Below the pieces are notes generated by a model. That model worked only from the letters and a program-made list of their open reading frames with translations. It ran no database searches and was not told the origin of the DNA. Of a stretch of 64,000 nt of DNA, positions 10,540-21,800 are shown in pieces. Source of the DNA: Neofusicoccum parvum (taxonomy: Eukaryota; Ascomycota; Dothideomycetes; Botryosphaeriales; Botryosphaeriaceae); contig CP087210.1 of NCBI GenBank assembly GCA_020912385.1, forward strand, positions 124,001 through 188,000, read 5' to 3'. Each line of letters opens with the position of its first letter. Position 1 is the stretch's first letter. Position numbers and translations under genes: made by a program.

Positions 10540-12436
10540 CCTGCGAGGTGGCTGTGCTTACCCGTCTCGGCCAGCCTCCGCCAACTGTTCGTGCGCTGTA
10601 TAAGCGCTGGTCTTAGGTGAGAAAGCCACAGCTCAGCCCCCCGACCAAAGCTTCAACGACACCAAAGCATAGTTCTGTGCTCAGCAGGTCGGCGGGGCGG
10701 TGGGTGTTGGGAATAGAGTGGGCGACGAGTCACGTCGGCAGTTCTCAATATCGGGCTGGCCGAGGGCTCAGAGCTGAGAGGGAGTTGAGACGTGTGCTTG
10801 TAGACATCAACTGACATGTCGTACAAGCGGGCGCCCGTGCCTGAGAATTAGCCGCCGACGGCAGGCGTGCGGCCCGTGCAAATTGGCGGGCAGTGTCAGT
10901 AGGCTATTTTGTTTCACTGCTGGTGTTCGTCGTCAACACGGCGCTCGCGACACACCGCACAGCTGTTTAATATGAGCGCGCCGACGAGGTCCCACTGGGC
11001 TGTGGCGGCGTCGGGACTGGGCCGAACGCATTCGGCTGCTCGAAACCCGGCGAGTCAGGGCGTGGTGATGCAGGAGCCGGGTCTCATGCTGGCTCACGTA
11101 ACTTGACGAGAGCAGCAGGCGGCGCACAGGCACAGGGCTGAGGCTCGGCCGACGGCCAGCGGTCGCGCTCGCTGGCACCGGCTCGAGCCCTACGGGTATT
11201 TTTGTCGCGAGCGTGCAGGCCAGCGCAGACCGCTCCTCTCCCGGGTCAATGCCATTACGTCGCGGGAATGCTTCTAGAAGCCGCGACCCGTGATGCTGGG
11301 GCTGGGTCGGTGATTCCGGGGAGAGACAGGGACGGAGCCGGGACGCATGCGGCTGTCTGTTACACGCAGCCAGCGCCGTTTTCACGCGCCGCATGAAGAA
11401 GGCACCGTGGCACCGTGGCACCGTGGCCCCGGGGCGCCCTGCACCCTGCACCCCTCGCCCTCGCCTCGTATGGACAACCTGAGGCCGGGGCCCCACCTTC
11501 CCATCGCGGGCGGGCAGCCCAGACGTTCCTGCTCGACGTTTCACCCGCCCGCCGCTCGCTCGTGTTTTCGGTCGGCACATCAAACCGGCCCGCCCATGCT
11601 GCGCCCGTTCTTTGCGTGCCCGTCGAGCGCGCTTGCCTCTGGCCCGTCGAGCGCGCTAGTCAGGCGCCGGCGCGCAGTGTCGTAGCATCGCCGGTGGGTG
11701 GGTGGGCGGGCGGCGACGCATCCAGCGGAACGCGACAGCGCCGGCCGCTCTAGCTCCAGGGGCACGGCCGCGCGCCGCCCACTCACGCCGCGCCGCCCGC
11801 GCCGCTGAGCCCGACGAGCCCGCGCCCAAATTTCCACCTGCGACCGCTAGTAAGCAGCGCAGCCAGGCACCGCGCCAATGGCAACGCCCGCCCCGGTCAC
11901 GGAAGTGTGGTGTCACGGCGTGCCTGCGTCTCGGCGGCCGGCCGCCCTGCCCCAACCAGCAGGGCGAGCCGCCCATCCTGCAAGTCAACCAGCCAGCCGC
12001 GCCGCCTCCCAAATTCGGATCATCGGAACATTGTTTCTGCATGCACGGCTCAGGGGTTGGGCGCTCTGCCATTCAGAGACGGTTTTTTTTTGCATTTCGT
12101 ACATGGGTGCTGATAAACATTATCTCCCGTTCTTCCCTCCTGCTCGACGCGCGGTAGTAAGGACTGGTAAAGTGAAGAACAATTTCTATATCCAATACTA
12201 GAGCAGCCCATCTATCTATTCCAAAAAGCACTCGCGTGAAACACATAAAAAAGACGATTGGTCCGTTGGTTGGAGGGTTATCGCAGCGCAGGGACCGGGG
12301 GTGTAGTTTGTTGTGCTGCTCGGCGGGACTGCAAGGGAGGCGCCCCGAGAGTCCCGGGCGCAATTATTCTTCCGTGCAGAAGGAATAAAGCTTAACGCGC
12401 GTCACGGATTGCCGACGTGACGCATTGGCGCGTCGC
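10540..12436. other. Gene-free GC-rich stretch, 1.9 kb
   Basis: Very GC-rich from about 11,100 to 12,050, which makes overlapping random ORFs of 60-200 codons on both strands; none shows a domain, signal peptide or convincing splice sites. Contains a short GGCACCGT triplication at 11401-11425. The right end should hold the terminator of the Ser/Ala-rich protein gene that ends at 12437. Confidence 0.5.
11401..11425. repeat. Short GGCACCGT tandem repeat (3 copies)
   Basis: Three perfect 8-bp units inside the GC-rich gene-free stretch. Simple-sequence slippage is the likely origin. Confidence 0.8.
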
Positions 12437-13239
12437 CTAGAAGAGGGCGGCGAGGAGACCGCCGGCCATGAGCAGGCCGTCGAGACCGTACGCGGCGCCG
12501 GCGTTGTCGGACTGCTGGGCGGCACCGGGGGTGGTGGCCGACGCAGAGGCGGAGGCGGTGCCCGAGGCAGAGGCCGCGGTGCCGCTGGCCGACGAGCCGC
12601 TGGAAGAAGAGCCGGAGCGCGAGGCCGAGGCGGACGCCGACGCAGCGGAGCCCGACGACGCGGTGGCAGAGGCCGAGGCGGCGCTGGACGAGCGCGACGA
12701 CGCCGACGAGCTGGACGACGCGTCGTCGGTGGCGGACGCGGACTCGGCGGTGGTCGTGGCCTCGGCGGAGGTGGACGCAGGCTTGTCGGACTTGGTGCTG
12801 CTGGTGCTGCTCTCGTCGGCGTAGTTGTCGCCGCAGTTGGCCGAGAAGTAGTCGTTCTGGTACACCCAGGCCGAGCAGTAGTTCTCCTTGTAGCTGGAGT
12901 AGCAGCTGCACGAATGTGACGTCAGTTGGCTGCTCTGTTCAATCGAGCTGGGAGCGGTGCGGGACGACGTACGCAGACTGGTGGGCCAGGACGGAGCACG
13001 AGCACGAGGTGACGGCACCGGTGGTGCAGACGTTCATCGAGCCCTGCACCTGACCGCAGGACTGGAAGAGGCTGGTCGCAGAGAGGTCAGTCAATAATCG
13101 GCAAGACGCACAGAGTCATGGCCCGCGCGGGTGGGGGGACCTACGAGGAAGCAGCGCCATTCTGGGGGCAGTCCTGGGCAACGGCAACACTGGCGAGGAC
13201 GGAGAGGGCGAGGCCCTGGACGATGGTCTTGGAGAACAT
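12437..13239 (-). CDS. Ser/Ala-rich secreted GPI-anchored wall protein, unknown function
   Basis: Three exons (13239-13145, 13071-12973, 12905-12437) encode 220 aa. Layout: signal peptide ending near SVAVAQ, a compact N-terminal domain of about 75 residues with eight or more cysteines (QSCGQVQ, VCTTG, SCSCS, ACYSSY, NYCSAW, NCGDNY), a long Ser/Ala/Thr stalk of about 100 residues suited to O-mannosylation, and a hydrophobic C-terminus (GLLMAGGLLAALF) after a small-residue site, as in GPI anchoring. The Cys domain resembles secreted fungal Cys-rich domains in spacing, but I cannot match it to CFEM or another named family. The splice joins keep the frame exactly and bring the cysteines together. 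The stalk is encoded by biased GC-rich codons. Role presumably structural or surface-related. Confidence 0.72.
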
Positions 13240-14056
13240 TGTGGAAGTGTTGACGGTTCTGACTGAACGAATGTGTCGAAACTGGTGCTGTAGAGCGGTG
13301 GGTGGCGTAGGGAAAGCGAGTGGGCTACGGCTGATGATACCACGGTACAGACGACTGGAAGAAATTGCCTTGCGGACGGACAGCGAGCGTTGGGGTCATG
13401 GCTTTAAAGCTGGAGATTGCTGCTTGCTCGTATTGTTGCCGGAGCCTACCGTAGGGCTGCCGCCTATCGCGCGCGCTGGCCGTAACGTTCGCTCGTATTA
13501 TGTCACTGCTGCTGAAAAAGAGGATACAATACGAACGGGCACTCGGGGCCTGCGCCGTGCGAAACAGACTGATGTCCATGGTGGCCCGTCCGTAGGGCGG
13601 CCGCGGCCAAGGCTGGGAAAGGGGTAGGTCGCTACGCTGTGGAGCTTAAAAATAGCCAGCGCGCGCGTTATTGGAGGGCCGCCGGGCGCTGCAGGTACAT
13701 CACCCCATGAGTGCTGGAAAGCTTTATCAGAACGCCGCAGATCACCCCCGGGCAGCTACGCCCGCTTGCGGCCTAGCCGCGTCCGCATAGGGGACGCAAT
13801 TAATTCTACTGCGAGCGAGCCAGACGTGCGGGCGCGCCGAGGAGCGCCTCAGGGCGCAAGCCCATCCTCATATTATAAGTGTTTCTCCCGCGCTGCTCAG
13901 AGTTCGAGCTACCCAACCGCAAGTTCCGGCCCGTCATTCGTTATCGCCTCGTGCAACCCGTGTCGCTCCTTTGACCAACCCACCACTCGTTCTCTACGCT
14001 CGTTCCTTCCACCAGTCTCAGCCTAGCTCCCCGTATCTGTTGCCCTTATCAGCAAA
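13240..14056. promoter_or_regulatory. Shared divergent upstream region of two secreted-protein genes
   Basis: 817 bp between divergent start codons at 13239 (-) and 14057 (+). A TATAAG at 13874-13879 lies 183 bp before the right-hand ATG, followed by a C/T-rich leader. No coding evidence within. Confidence 0.5.
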
Positions 14057-14904
14057 ATGAAGTTCACCACTCAGATCATCTCTGCTTTCGGCCTGCTCGG
14101 CGGCGCTGCCCTTGCCACCATGAGCCCGGCCAACCTGCAGGACACGGCCAACTCGCTCGCCCGCCAGTCCTTCGACATCAAGGATCTAGTGCTGCAGATC
14201 AACTCCACCATGAACTCCGGCCCGATGCAGGTGAGTCGACACCCAAGCCCCATCTCACCAGTGCCTGCGTGGCTGACTGTGGGGCCGCCAGGATGTCTTC
14301 GAGGAGATGGACGATCTGTACGACACCGTCCTTGCCAACATCCAGCTGGTCATTGGCTCTGCCACTCTTAGCGAGGACAGCCAGGACGTCCAGCTCGTGT
14401 ACGAGGCATACTCCTACGTAAGTTTTCCCATGCCCGGAGCCACCGCCATCCGGTCGCATCCGCCCAGCGATGCGCTGGACGGGCAGCGTACCCGCACCGC
14501 CACGCGGAAAAAAAAAGAAGCCCAAAGCTAACGCCCCTTTCCCCACATTGCAGCTCGTCCAGGGCATGTTCGAGCTGATGGACGCGCTCGGCGGCTCGGC
14601 GGACAACTTCGTCGCGCTGGACGACCAGAACGAGTTCCGCGTGCCGGCCTCCGTCCGTGAGGTCGGCGGCGTCGTCGACGCCTGGATGTTCAACATGATC
14701 GGCCTCTTCCCGTCCAACAGCTCCTACTCCGACCAGGCCGCCAACCAGAAGAACCAGGTCGACTCTCACTTCCGCCGCTCCATTGCCGCTTACCACCTGG
14801 CCACCGCCAAGACCGCCACCCCTTACGGCAACATCACCAGCATCGTCTCGCTCGACGCTCTGGCCATCACTGATGACAAGAGCGACTCCACCACCTCGAA
14901 GTAG
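14057..14904 (+). CDS. Small secreted helical protein, HsbA-like
   Basis: Exons 14057-14230, 14292-14417 and 14554-14904 encode 216 aa with a signal peptide (MKFTTQIISAFGLLGGAALA). The mature part is poor in Cys, rich in Leu/Ile/Asp and likely alpha-helical throughout, with two N-x-S/T sites near the C-terminus and a polar Ser/Thr/Lys tail. Length, helical pattern and secretion recall the hydrophobic surface-binding protein A / cell-wall galactomannoprotein family (PF12296), but I see no signature that makes this certain. Both introns have good GT/AG borders (phase 0). The second intron carries an A9 run. Possible roles are surface coating or host/substrate attachment; this is inference. Confidence 0.7.
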
Positions 14905-15542
14905 AGTGAATCCTTCGGGATGCCTCACGCTGATGTGAGATTTTAAAAGGTGTGCGTTGTCGGTGTTGGTGGCTGCGGGGAATGCCGTGTGACAGAACAA
15001 TAGTCTAATGTATTGTTGCAACCGTTTCGAGCTTTTTGTGTATTACCGACTTCCTTGGGAGAAAAGTGTGTTCTCACCGACTTCTGCCGTGCCGTAGCTT
15101 TTTTCAAACAACCGTCTCCCCAAGTGGGGTTTTCTCGAGTCGTAAATCGATGCCTTATGCAGCTGCGAATCTCCGTGAATCTCCCTGCCTGTTCGAGTTT
15201 TGCGTTCCTGTGCCACATCAACCGATCGTGCGTTGTCCCCGTGTGATTTGACTCGCGTGCCGCGCCCGTGGGGAACTTCGACACACCACCGCCCCCGAAT
15301 CTGATCCTCGTATGTGAATTAATTGAATTTGTGGGTATATTTGAGAAGTAGAATGGTCGATCGCGTGTGAAATATGTATCGTGTTCTGAACCGACGCTCG
15401 CGTGACTGCGCTTGAACCTGACTGCGAAAAAAATGCATGCTTCTTGAAAATGTGTTCTGCATCCCTGATATATCCCCTTTAAACGCCGGTCTCCGATGAT
15501 GTCTAGCGCTCCCACTAAATGCTCTCATTACAAGATATTTTT
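14905..15542. other. Convergent 3' intergenic stretch, 0.64 kb
   Basis: Lies between the stop of the HsbA-like gene and the stop of the amylase gene on the opposite strand. AT-richer than its flanks and must hold both 3'-UTRs. No coding evidence seen. Confidence 0.5.
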
Positions 15543-17534
15543 TTACAATATTAAGATTACCAGGAAGATCGCGCTCAGTAGCGCGAGGCTGCTCGATTTT
15601 GCCGATGCGGGTGCCGCGAAAGATGTGGAGGCCTCGGATCCAGAGCCTCCGGTCTCTGGTGGCGACGTTGCTGAGTCCGCGGCGATCGACACGTCCGGGC
15701 ACAGCTCTTTCAGCGTGCCGTTGAAGTAGGCGGTCGGAATCCAAACCTGAACACAGAAAGTCAGCGATTTTGCGGTTGCGCTCGCGCAGAAAAAAAAAAT
15801 CTTACCTGGGGCTCTCCCTTCTTGACGGTCGTGGAAAACGTGCCAGCGGTGCCCGTCGTCTTCGTGTTGCAGGTCACAACATCCACGATCTGCGCCGAGG
15901 CGTGGAAGTTCGTATCGCCGATCTCAAAAGAGCCGATGTCCGCGGCGTCGCTTCCCCGGTTGGTAATGACTGCGACAATGCTCTTGTCGTAGCCTTTGCG
16001 AATGGCAACCACGTCGTCCTCAGCGTAGATAAACTTCGTCTTATGCGTCCAGTACGGGCTCCAGTAGGTGTACGTGGCCCATGCGACCATGGCGTTGCGC
16101 GCAAAGTTGACCTTCTTGACGAGCTGGTAAAGCGGGGCAGACGTGTTGTATCCGGACAGCCAGAGCGCCTCACGGTTTCCGGGGTCCTCCCCACCGCTGA
16201 ATGCCTGCTCAGCGCCATAGTACAGAATCGGGATTCCGTCGCCCAGCAGAGCGAAAACGATGGCGTTCTTGAGGTGGGACATGTCGTCGGTCATTTCGTG
16301 AAGGCGGGCAACATCGTGGTTCTCGGTGAAGACGCCCATCAGGGTAGGGTCGTGGCAGGTGGTGTCCAGGTCGTCGACAGCGAAGGCAAGCTGGCTGACG
16401 GGGCGCGTGCTGTTCTTGAAAACATCGATGATCGAGTACCACATCGGGTAGTTGAGGACGGCGGAGACGGCATTGGTCATGTAATTGCAGATGTACTCGG
16501 TCTGGGAGGTGAAATCTTCACCGATGGTATAGGTGTTCACGACGCTCTCGAAGTCGTTCCAGAAGGCCTTGGGCACGTGCTTGACGGCATCGACACGGAA
16601 TCCGTCGACTGTCGGGTCGTCAGATGGGCCCTGCAGGAGCGGGTTACACGACATTGGCGGAACGCTTACCATTGTAGGTGTCGATGACATTGGTCCCCCA
16701 CTTCTCGAAGTAGTCGACTATGTCCTCGTTCTCGGTGTCGACGTCGGGCAGAGACAGCAGGTCGTTTCCGAGCCAGCACTAGCTGTGCGTCAGCAATTGC
16801 GCGTCCACGCATTGGACAGTGGCGTGGGAGTCTCACGTTCTGGTAGTTGTTGGGATCGCTGTAGTCGGTGATGTAGCAGAACTTGTGGAAGGCCGACTCG
16901 GTGTTGAACGGCTCGGAGAAGTTGGAGTAGACGACCTCGCTGCCGGGGCCGGGCCAAGCAAAGTTGTTGGCGACGAAATCTATCATCAGGTACTATGTGG
17001 GGCGTCAGCTGAGGATGGCGGGTGCAGAAAGCGGGCGCGCGCACCATGCCCTTGTCGTGGACGGCCTTGGAGAGGCTCTTCAGGTCATCCTCGGTGCCGA
17101 AGTACGAGTTGACCTGCGACGGGTCCTGCTGCCAGAAGCCGTGGTAGTTTTCGCCAGCAGACCAGTTGCCCTCCAGGCCCTTTGTGATGGGCGAGATCCA
17201 GATCTGTTTGGCGTTTCCGCGGTCAGCGTGAATTGAAACTTGAGACAGCGATGGCGTAATTGGCCGCGCAACTCACGGCGGTGAATCCCATGTCGGAGAT
17301 GTAGTCGAGCTTCTGCTCCAGGCCCTTCCACGTGCCGCCGCAGTACTGCTTCTTGGTGACATCGCAGGGCTCGGTGGTGGAGCCGTCAGTCCGGGCGAAG
17401 CGGTCGACGATGACCTGGTAGATGGAGCGCGAGCGCCATTCGAGCGAGGTTGCGGCGTGGGCGGGCGCGACGAGCGAGAGCAGGGCGTGGGCGCTGAGGG
17501 CGGCGGAAACGAGTGACTTGGAAGGAAAAGGCAT
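15543..17534 (-). CDS. GPI-anchored GH13 alpha-amylase / alpha-glucanotransferase (AmyD/AgtA type)
   Basis: Six exons (17534-17277, 17203-17045, 16992-16837, 16778-16670, 16608-15806, 15746-15543) encode 562 aa: signal peptide, GH13 barrel, Ser/Thr-rich tail, hydrophobic C-terminus for a GPI anchor. Conserved regions are [10 protein letters not shown] (nucleophile Asp), GEDF (acid/base Glu) and FTENHD (third Asp). Region I reads DFVANN, where ordinary amylases have DxxxNH, so the conserved His is Asn. A loss of region I/IV His is a feature I recall for the Aspergillus AgtA/AmyD enzymes, which act on wall alpha-glucan rather than digest starch. The gene is divergent from alpha-1,3-glucan synthase, the arrangement seen for amyD-ags loci in Aspergillus. 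It probably trims or transfers the maltooligosaccharide primer or linker of wall alpha-glucan. Intron 4, with its acceptor at 16609, keeps the frame; an AG further upstream does not. Confidence 0.9.
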
Positions 17535-18875
17535 CTTTGCTAACGGCGCAGCGGCATCAAGAGCAACCTTAGCAGAGTGCGAGCGCCCGCGACGTCAGAT
17601 AACGGGTGTTGGAGAGCACAAATGCAGCAGGGCTGGGCCTCGCGGTCGGACCGATAGGCACCACGACGGGGGCGGCGAGCAGGCCACGGTGCTGCGGTCC
17701 AGGAGCGGTGCAGCGGCGGCCGGACGCTACGCCGAGCTAGTTCATGCGACGTGGGAGCGACCGGGATGGGGCCTCGTATAGGTGAAATTGATGGGCGTAG
17801 CTGCTCAGGCGAACCGCAGGCCCGGACCGGGGCGTTGCCCGAAGCGGCATGGCGCTATCAGTCAAGCGAGGGTCTCTTTTTCGACGTCGCCCACAATCGC
17901 CCGCGCCCGCCCACAATCGCCGCCCGCCCATCGCCGCCCAGCACGATCGAGCCCGGCCGCGCCTCCACGCCAGCGGCCTCGTCGCCCCCCCGTCCGCACC
18001 GTCGCGCGCGCCGCCATGCGGGCGCGTTGCCGTCCCACGGTTCGGCGCCGCTGCCCCTGCGCCCGGAGTGAGTCCGTCGGCCGCCGACCGGTCTCGTATC
18101 CTCACGGCCGCGCTCTCGTAAACCAGGCAGCCCTGCAACTCCCGGCCCACTCAGCAGGCGCGTGCGCAGCGATCCACCGCCGTGGGGCGTCGCTCGCTTG
18201 GCGTCTCGTGTCGAATTCTCGAGAAACGGCCGTGTTCTGTATCAAATACCAATACGACGCCCGAAACGGACGTCCGTGCGCCCCTCTCACGCCCGCCTGA
18301 GGAATTCTGCGGCGCCGCGCCCCCGCCAGCCTGCCCGCAGGAACCAAGCCACTGCTCCTTCCAGTGCCCGGCCCGGTTTCATTGGTGCGCAGGCTCATTT
18401 GCGTGCTCTCCGCGACTGCTACGCCCTGCGCAGAGCCTCGATCAGCCTGTGCCGGCCTGCCAGTGCTTGCCGTATCTATCAATAGAACCACCACCACACG
18501 GACGCTCGCCGCCGCGTGGATCCCAGCACCAATGGCAGCCGAGCTCTTCCCTGCCCGCCCATGGGCTTATCTTCTGGCTAGCAGAGTCGTCCGCCTCTCT
18601 TCCAAAGCCCATCAATCGCTCTTCTGATCCGAACCGCCTCCCCGTCCCCATCCCCTCTTCCCCCCTGCTCGTATTGCGATTATGCATTTGCCGGAGCGCT
18701 GTTGGATCAGGAGGAATTAGCACCAAATCTTTCGAGTAGTAAAGGCTAGGGACACCGGCCCGGTACTAACCGTACCCGTCAAGTTCCTCGCCCACACTCC
18801 GCAGGCCAGAGAGAAGACTCTCTCCTCTCTGCTCCCTGCAGCCCTACACTCGCTTTCTCTTTTTTTCTTTGCATT
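17535..18875. promoter_or_regulatory. Shared bidirectional promoter region of amylase and glucan synthase
   Basis: 1.34 kb between divergent ATGs. Contains a repeated CGCCCACAATCGCC element (near 17888 and 17909), several ATTGG/CCAAT motifs (for example around 18378), and a strongly pyrimidine-rich leader just before the glucan synthase ATG (18815-18872), typical of highly expressed fungal genes. No coding evidence. Co-regulation of the two genes is an inference. Confidence 0.55.
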
Positions 18876-21800
18876 ATGGCGCGGCTGGGTCTTTCGTTCG
18901 CTACTGTCGCTCTCTGCTTAATACAGACCTGGGCTCTGCCGTACCTCGAAGAGTACGCAGACTGGAACCTTAATACCAAGCAGGGCGAGACCGACCCTAC
19001 ACAGTACTGGGGCGAGTGGGAGAACCATGACTTCCACCCCTCGCCCGACAACTGGCGCTTCCCCTTCTACACGCTCTTCCTCGACCGCTTCGTCAACGGC
19101 GACCCCTCCAACGACAACATCAATGGCACCCTCTTCGAAGTCGACATCACCTCCAACCAGCTGCGCTATGGCGGCGACATCCAGGGTCTCATCGACACGT
19201 TGGACTACATTGAGGGCATGGGAATCAAGGTGCGTGGACACACACGAGAGAGAGCCAACTGGCCGCTGGCTGACGCTGGACTAGGGCCTGTACATCGCCG
19301 GTAGCCCCTTCATGAACCTGCCGTGGGCCTCGGACGCCTACTCGCCCGTCGACCTGACCCTGTTGGACTGGCACTTCGGAAACATCACCATCTGGCGCAA
19401 TGCCATTACTGAGATCCACAACCGTGGCATGTACGGTACGCGACGATCTACGTTCGATGCGCATGGCGATCGGTGCTAACGCGGCCGCAGTGATCCTCGA
19501 CAACACCATGTCGACGATGAGCGATCTTCTCGGCTTCGAGGGCTACCTCAACACAACCGCTCCTTTCAAGTGGGACGAGTACACGACAGTCTACAAGTCA
19601 TCCAGGCGTTACTGGGACTTTGACGTCAGCAACGACGATACCACTGACTGCTCGTGGCCCAAGTTCTGGTCCAAGGATGCGACCATGGTTGGATCGAACG
19701 TGACGGACAACTTCGTGAGCTGCAAGAAGTCTGAGTTCGATCAGGTAAGTGATGCCGTACGCAACGCGCCCCGTGTCGGCTGCTGACCCCTTCTAGTTTG
19801 GAGATGTCGAGTCCTTCGGAACCTACCCCGAGTACCAGAAGCAGCTGTCCAAGTTCTCCTTCGTGCAGGACCGCTTGAAGGAATGGAACCCGACGACGTT
19901 GGACAAGCTCAAGCTCTTCTCGTGCATTGCCATCAACATGTTGGATTTTGACGGCTTCCGTATCGACAAGCAGTTGACCATCACCCTCGAGGCCCAGGCC
20001 AGCTGGTCTACCTACATCCGCGAGTGCGCCGCCAAGGTGGGCAAGAAGAACTTCTTGATTTCTGGCGAAGTCGTGTCGGACAACACTCTCGGTTCGGTTT
20101 ACATTGGCAGGGGCAAGGAGCCGCAGATGGCTTTCAAGACCAACGACGAGGCGTTTGATGCCAACAACACCTGGCCCAATGCGCCCGCTATCTACCAGCG
20201 CAACACCAGCGCAATCGATGCCTGGGCTTTCCACTACTCCGTCTACAGAAGTCTTCTGCGATACTTGGGTGTCGATGGCATCTACGAGGCCGAGCGAGAC
20301 ATCCCCGTCGACTGGGTTGATGCGTGGAACGAGATTGTCAAGACGAACGACTTGATCAACACGAACACTGGTGAGATCGATCCGCGCCATTTGTACGGAG
20401 CGACGAACCAGGATGTTTTCCGCTGGCCCGGTATCACAAACGGCACCGATAGAAACTTGGCTGGTCTCTTCATCACGACCCTGGTCATGCCCGGAATTCC
20501 TGCTCTGTTCTGGGGCGAGGAACAGGCGTATTATGTTCTTGAGAGCACGGCGGACAACTACATTTTCGGCAGACAGCCTCTGTCCTCGTCGCTTGCGTGG
20601 CAAGACCATGGCTGCTACAACATTCCGTTCACCAAGTATACCAATTTCCCGCTCGACGCGGCGAAGAAGGGCTGCTTGGATGACAACGTCAGCCTCGACC
20701 ATCGTGATCCCTCGAACCCGGTTCGCAACATCATTAAGCGCATGTACGAGCTGCGAACGCAGTTCCCGACGCTGAATGACGGATTTGAGCTTGAGAAGCT
20801 CTCGAACCAGACGTACTGGATCTACATGCCTGGTTCGAACGGCACGGGCACCGAAATGGGTCTGCGCAGTGTTGTGAGGAGACGCCGTGAGGGTCTCCAG
20901 GACTTCTCGGCCGACACGTCTGGAGCGGGCAACGAGATGGTTTGGCTGCTCTACAGCAACGACAATACCACCACCACGTACACTTTCGACTGCTCCAACC
21001 AGAACAAGTCTCTAGTTGCTCCTTTCGACACCGGAACCACGGTCAAGAACCTGTTCTACCCCTACGAGACGTACACGCTCAAGTCGTCGCCGCTCAAGCT
21101 TGGTCTGGAGGATCAGACTGATTACAACGGCTGCCTTGATTCCATTGAAATGAACCAGTGGGGGTTCAAGGCTCTCGTTCCAGTTGCCTCATTCGCCGAC
21201 CCCTCTCCATCCATCACGAAATTCGTCCCTGGCCACGACTACCGCGTCAAGTCGACCGGCAGCACGTCGGACAAGGAAGAAGTTGATATTGAGCTCCACT
21301 TCTCGCAAGAGATGAGCTGCGACTCCATGACCAAGGCAATTTCATTCAGTTCCGACTCGGCGGATGGCTCATCCCCGACGATCGACACCGGCAGCATCAA
21401 CTGCACTACTCTGAGTAACACCACCGAGTGGAATTACAACGGCGCTCTGCCCAGCGCATGGATGTATTCCGCAACACTCAAGAACGTGGCCCACGGCGTT
21501 CACCGCATCACCATCACCAACGCGACCACGACCTCAGGAACATCAACTGGATCTCGCGATCATTTCATGATCCGCGTCGGCGCTGAGAACAACCCTATAG
21601 TGTTCCCCAGAACAGCCAAGTTCTCGACCACACTCGTTGGCAAGAATGGCGACGACTTGATTGTCCAACACAGCGCCCCTGGAGCCACCAGGTTTCGCGC
21701 GTCGCGAGACTGGGGTTCGTCGTGGACCGATTGGGAAGTCTACACGGGTGACAACTACACCATGCCCGCGAAGAACTGGACAGGAACATCCGAACAAGAA

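Noticed and set aside
11656..12157. Overlapping frames of 110-150 codons on both strands
   Set aside because: Random openness in very GC-rich DNA; Pro/Arg/Ala-rich products without motifs.
15770..16687. 305-codon plus-strand frame
   Set aside because: Antisense shadow of the main amylase exon.
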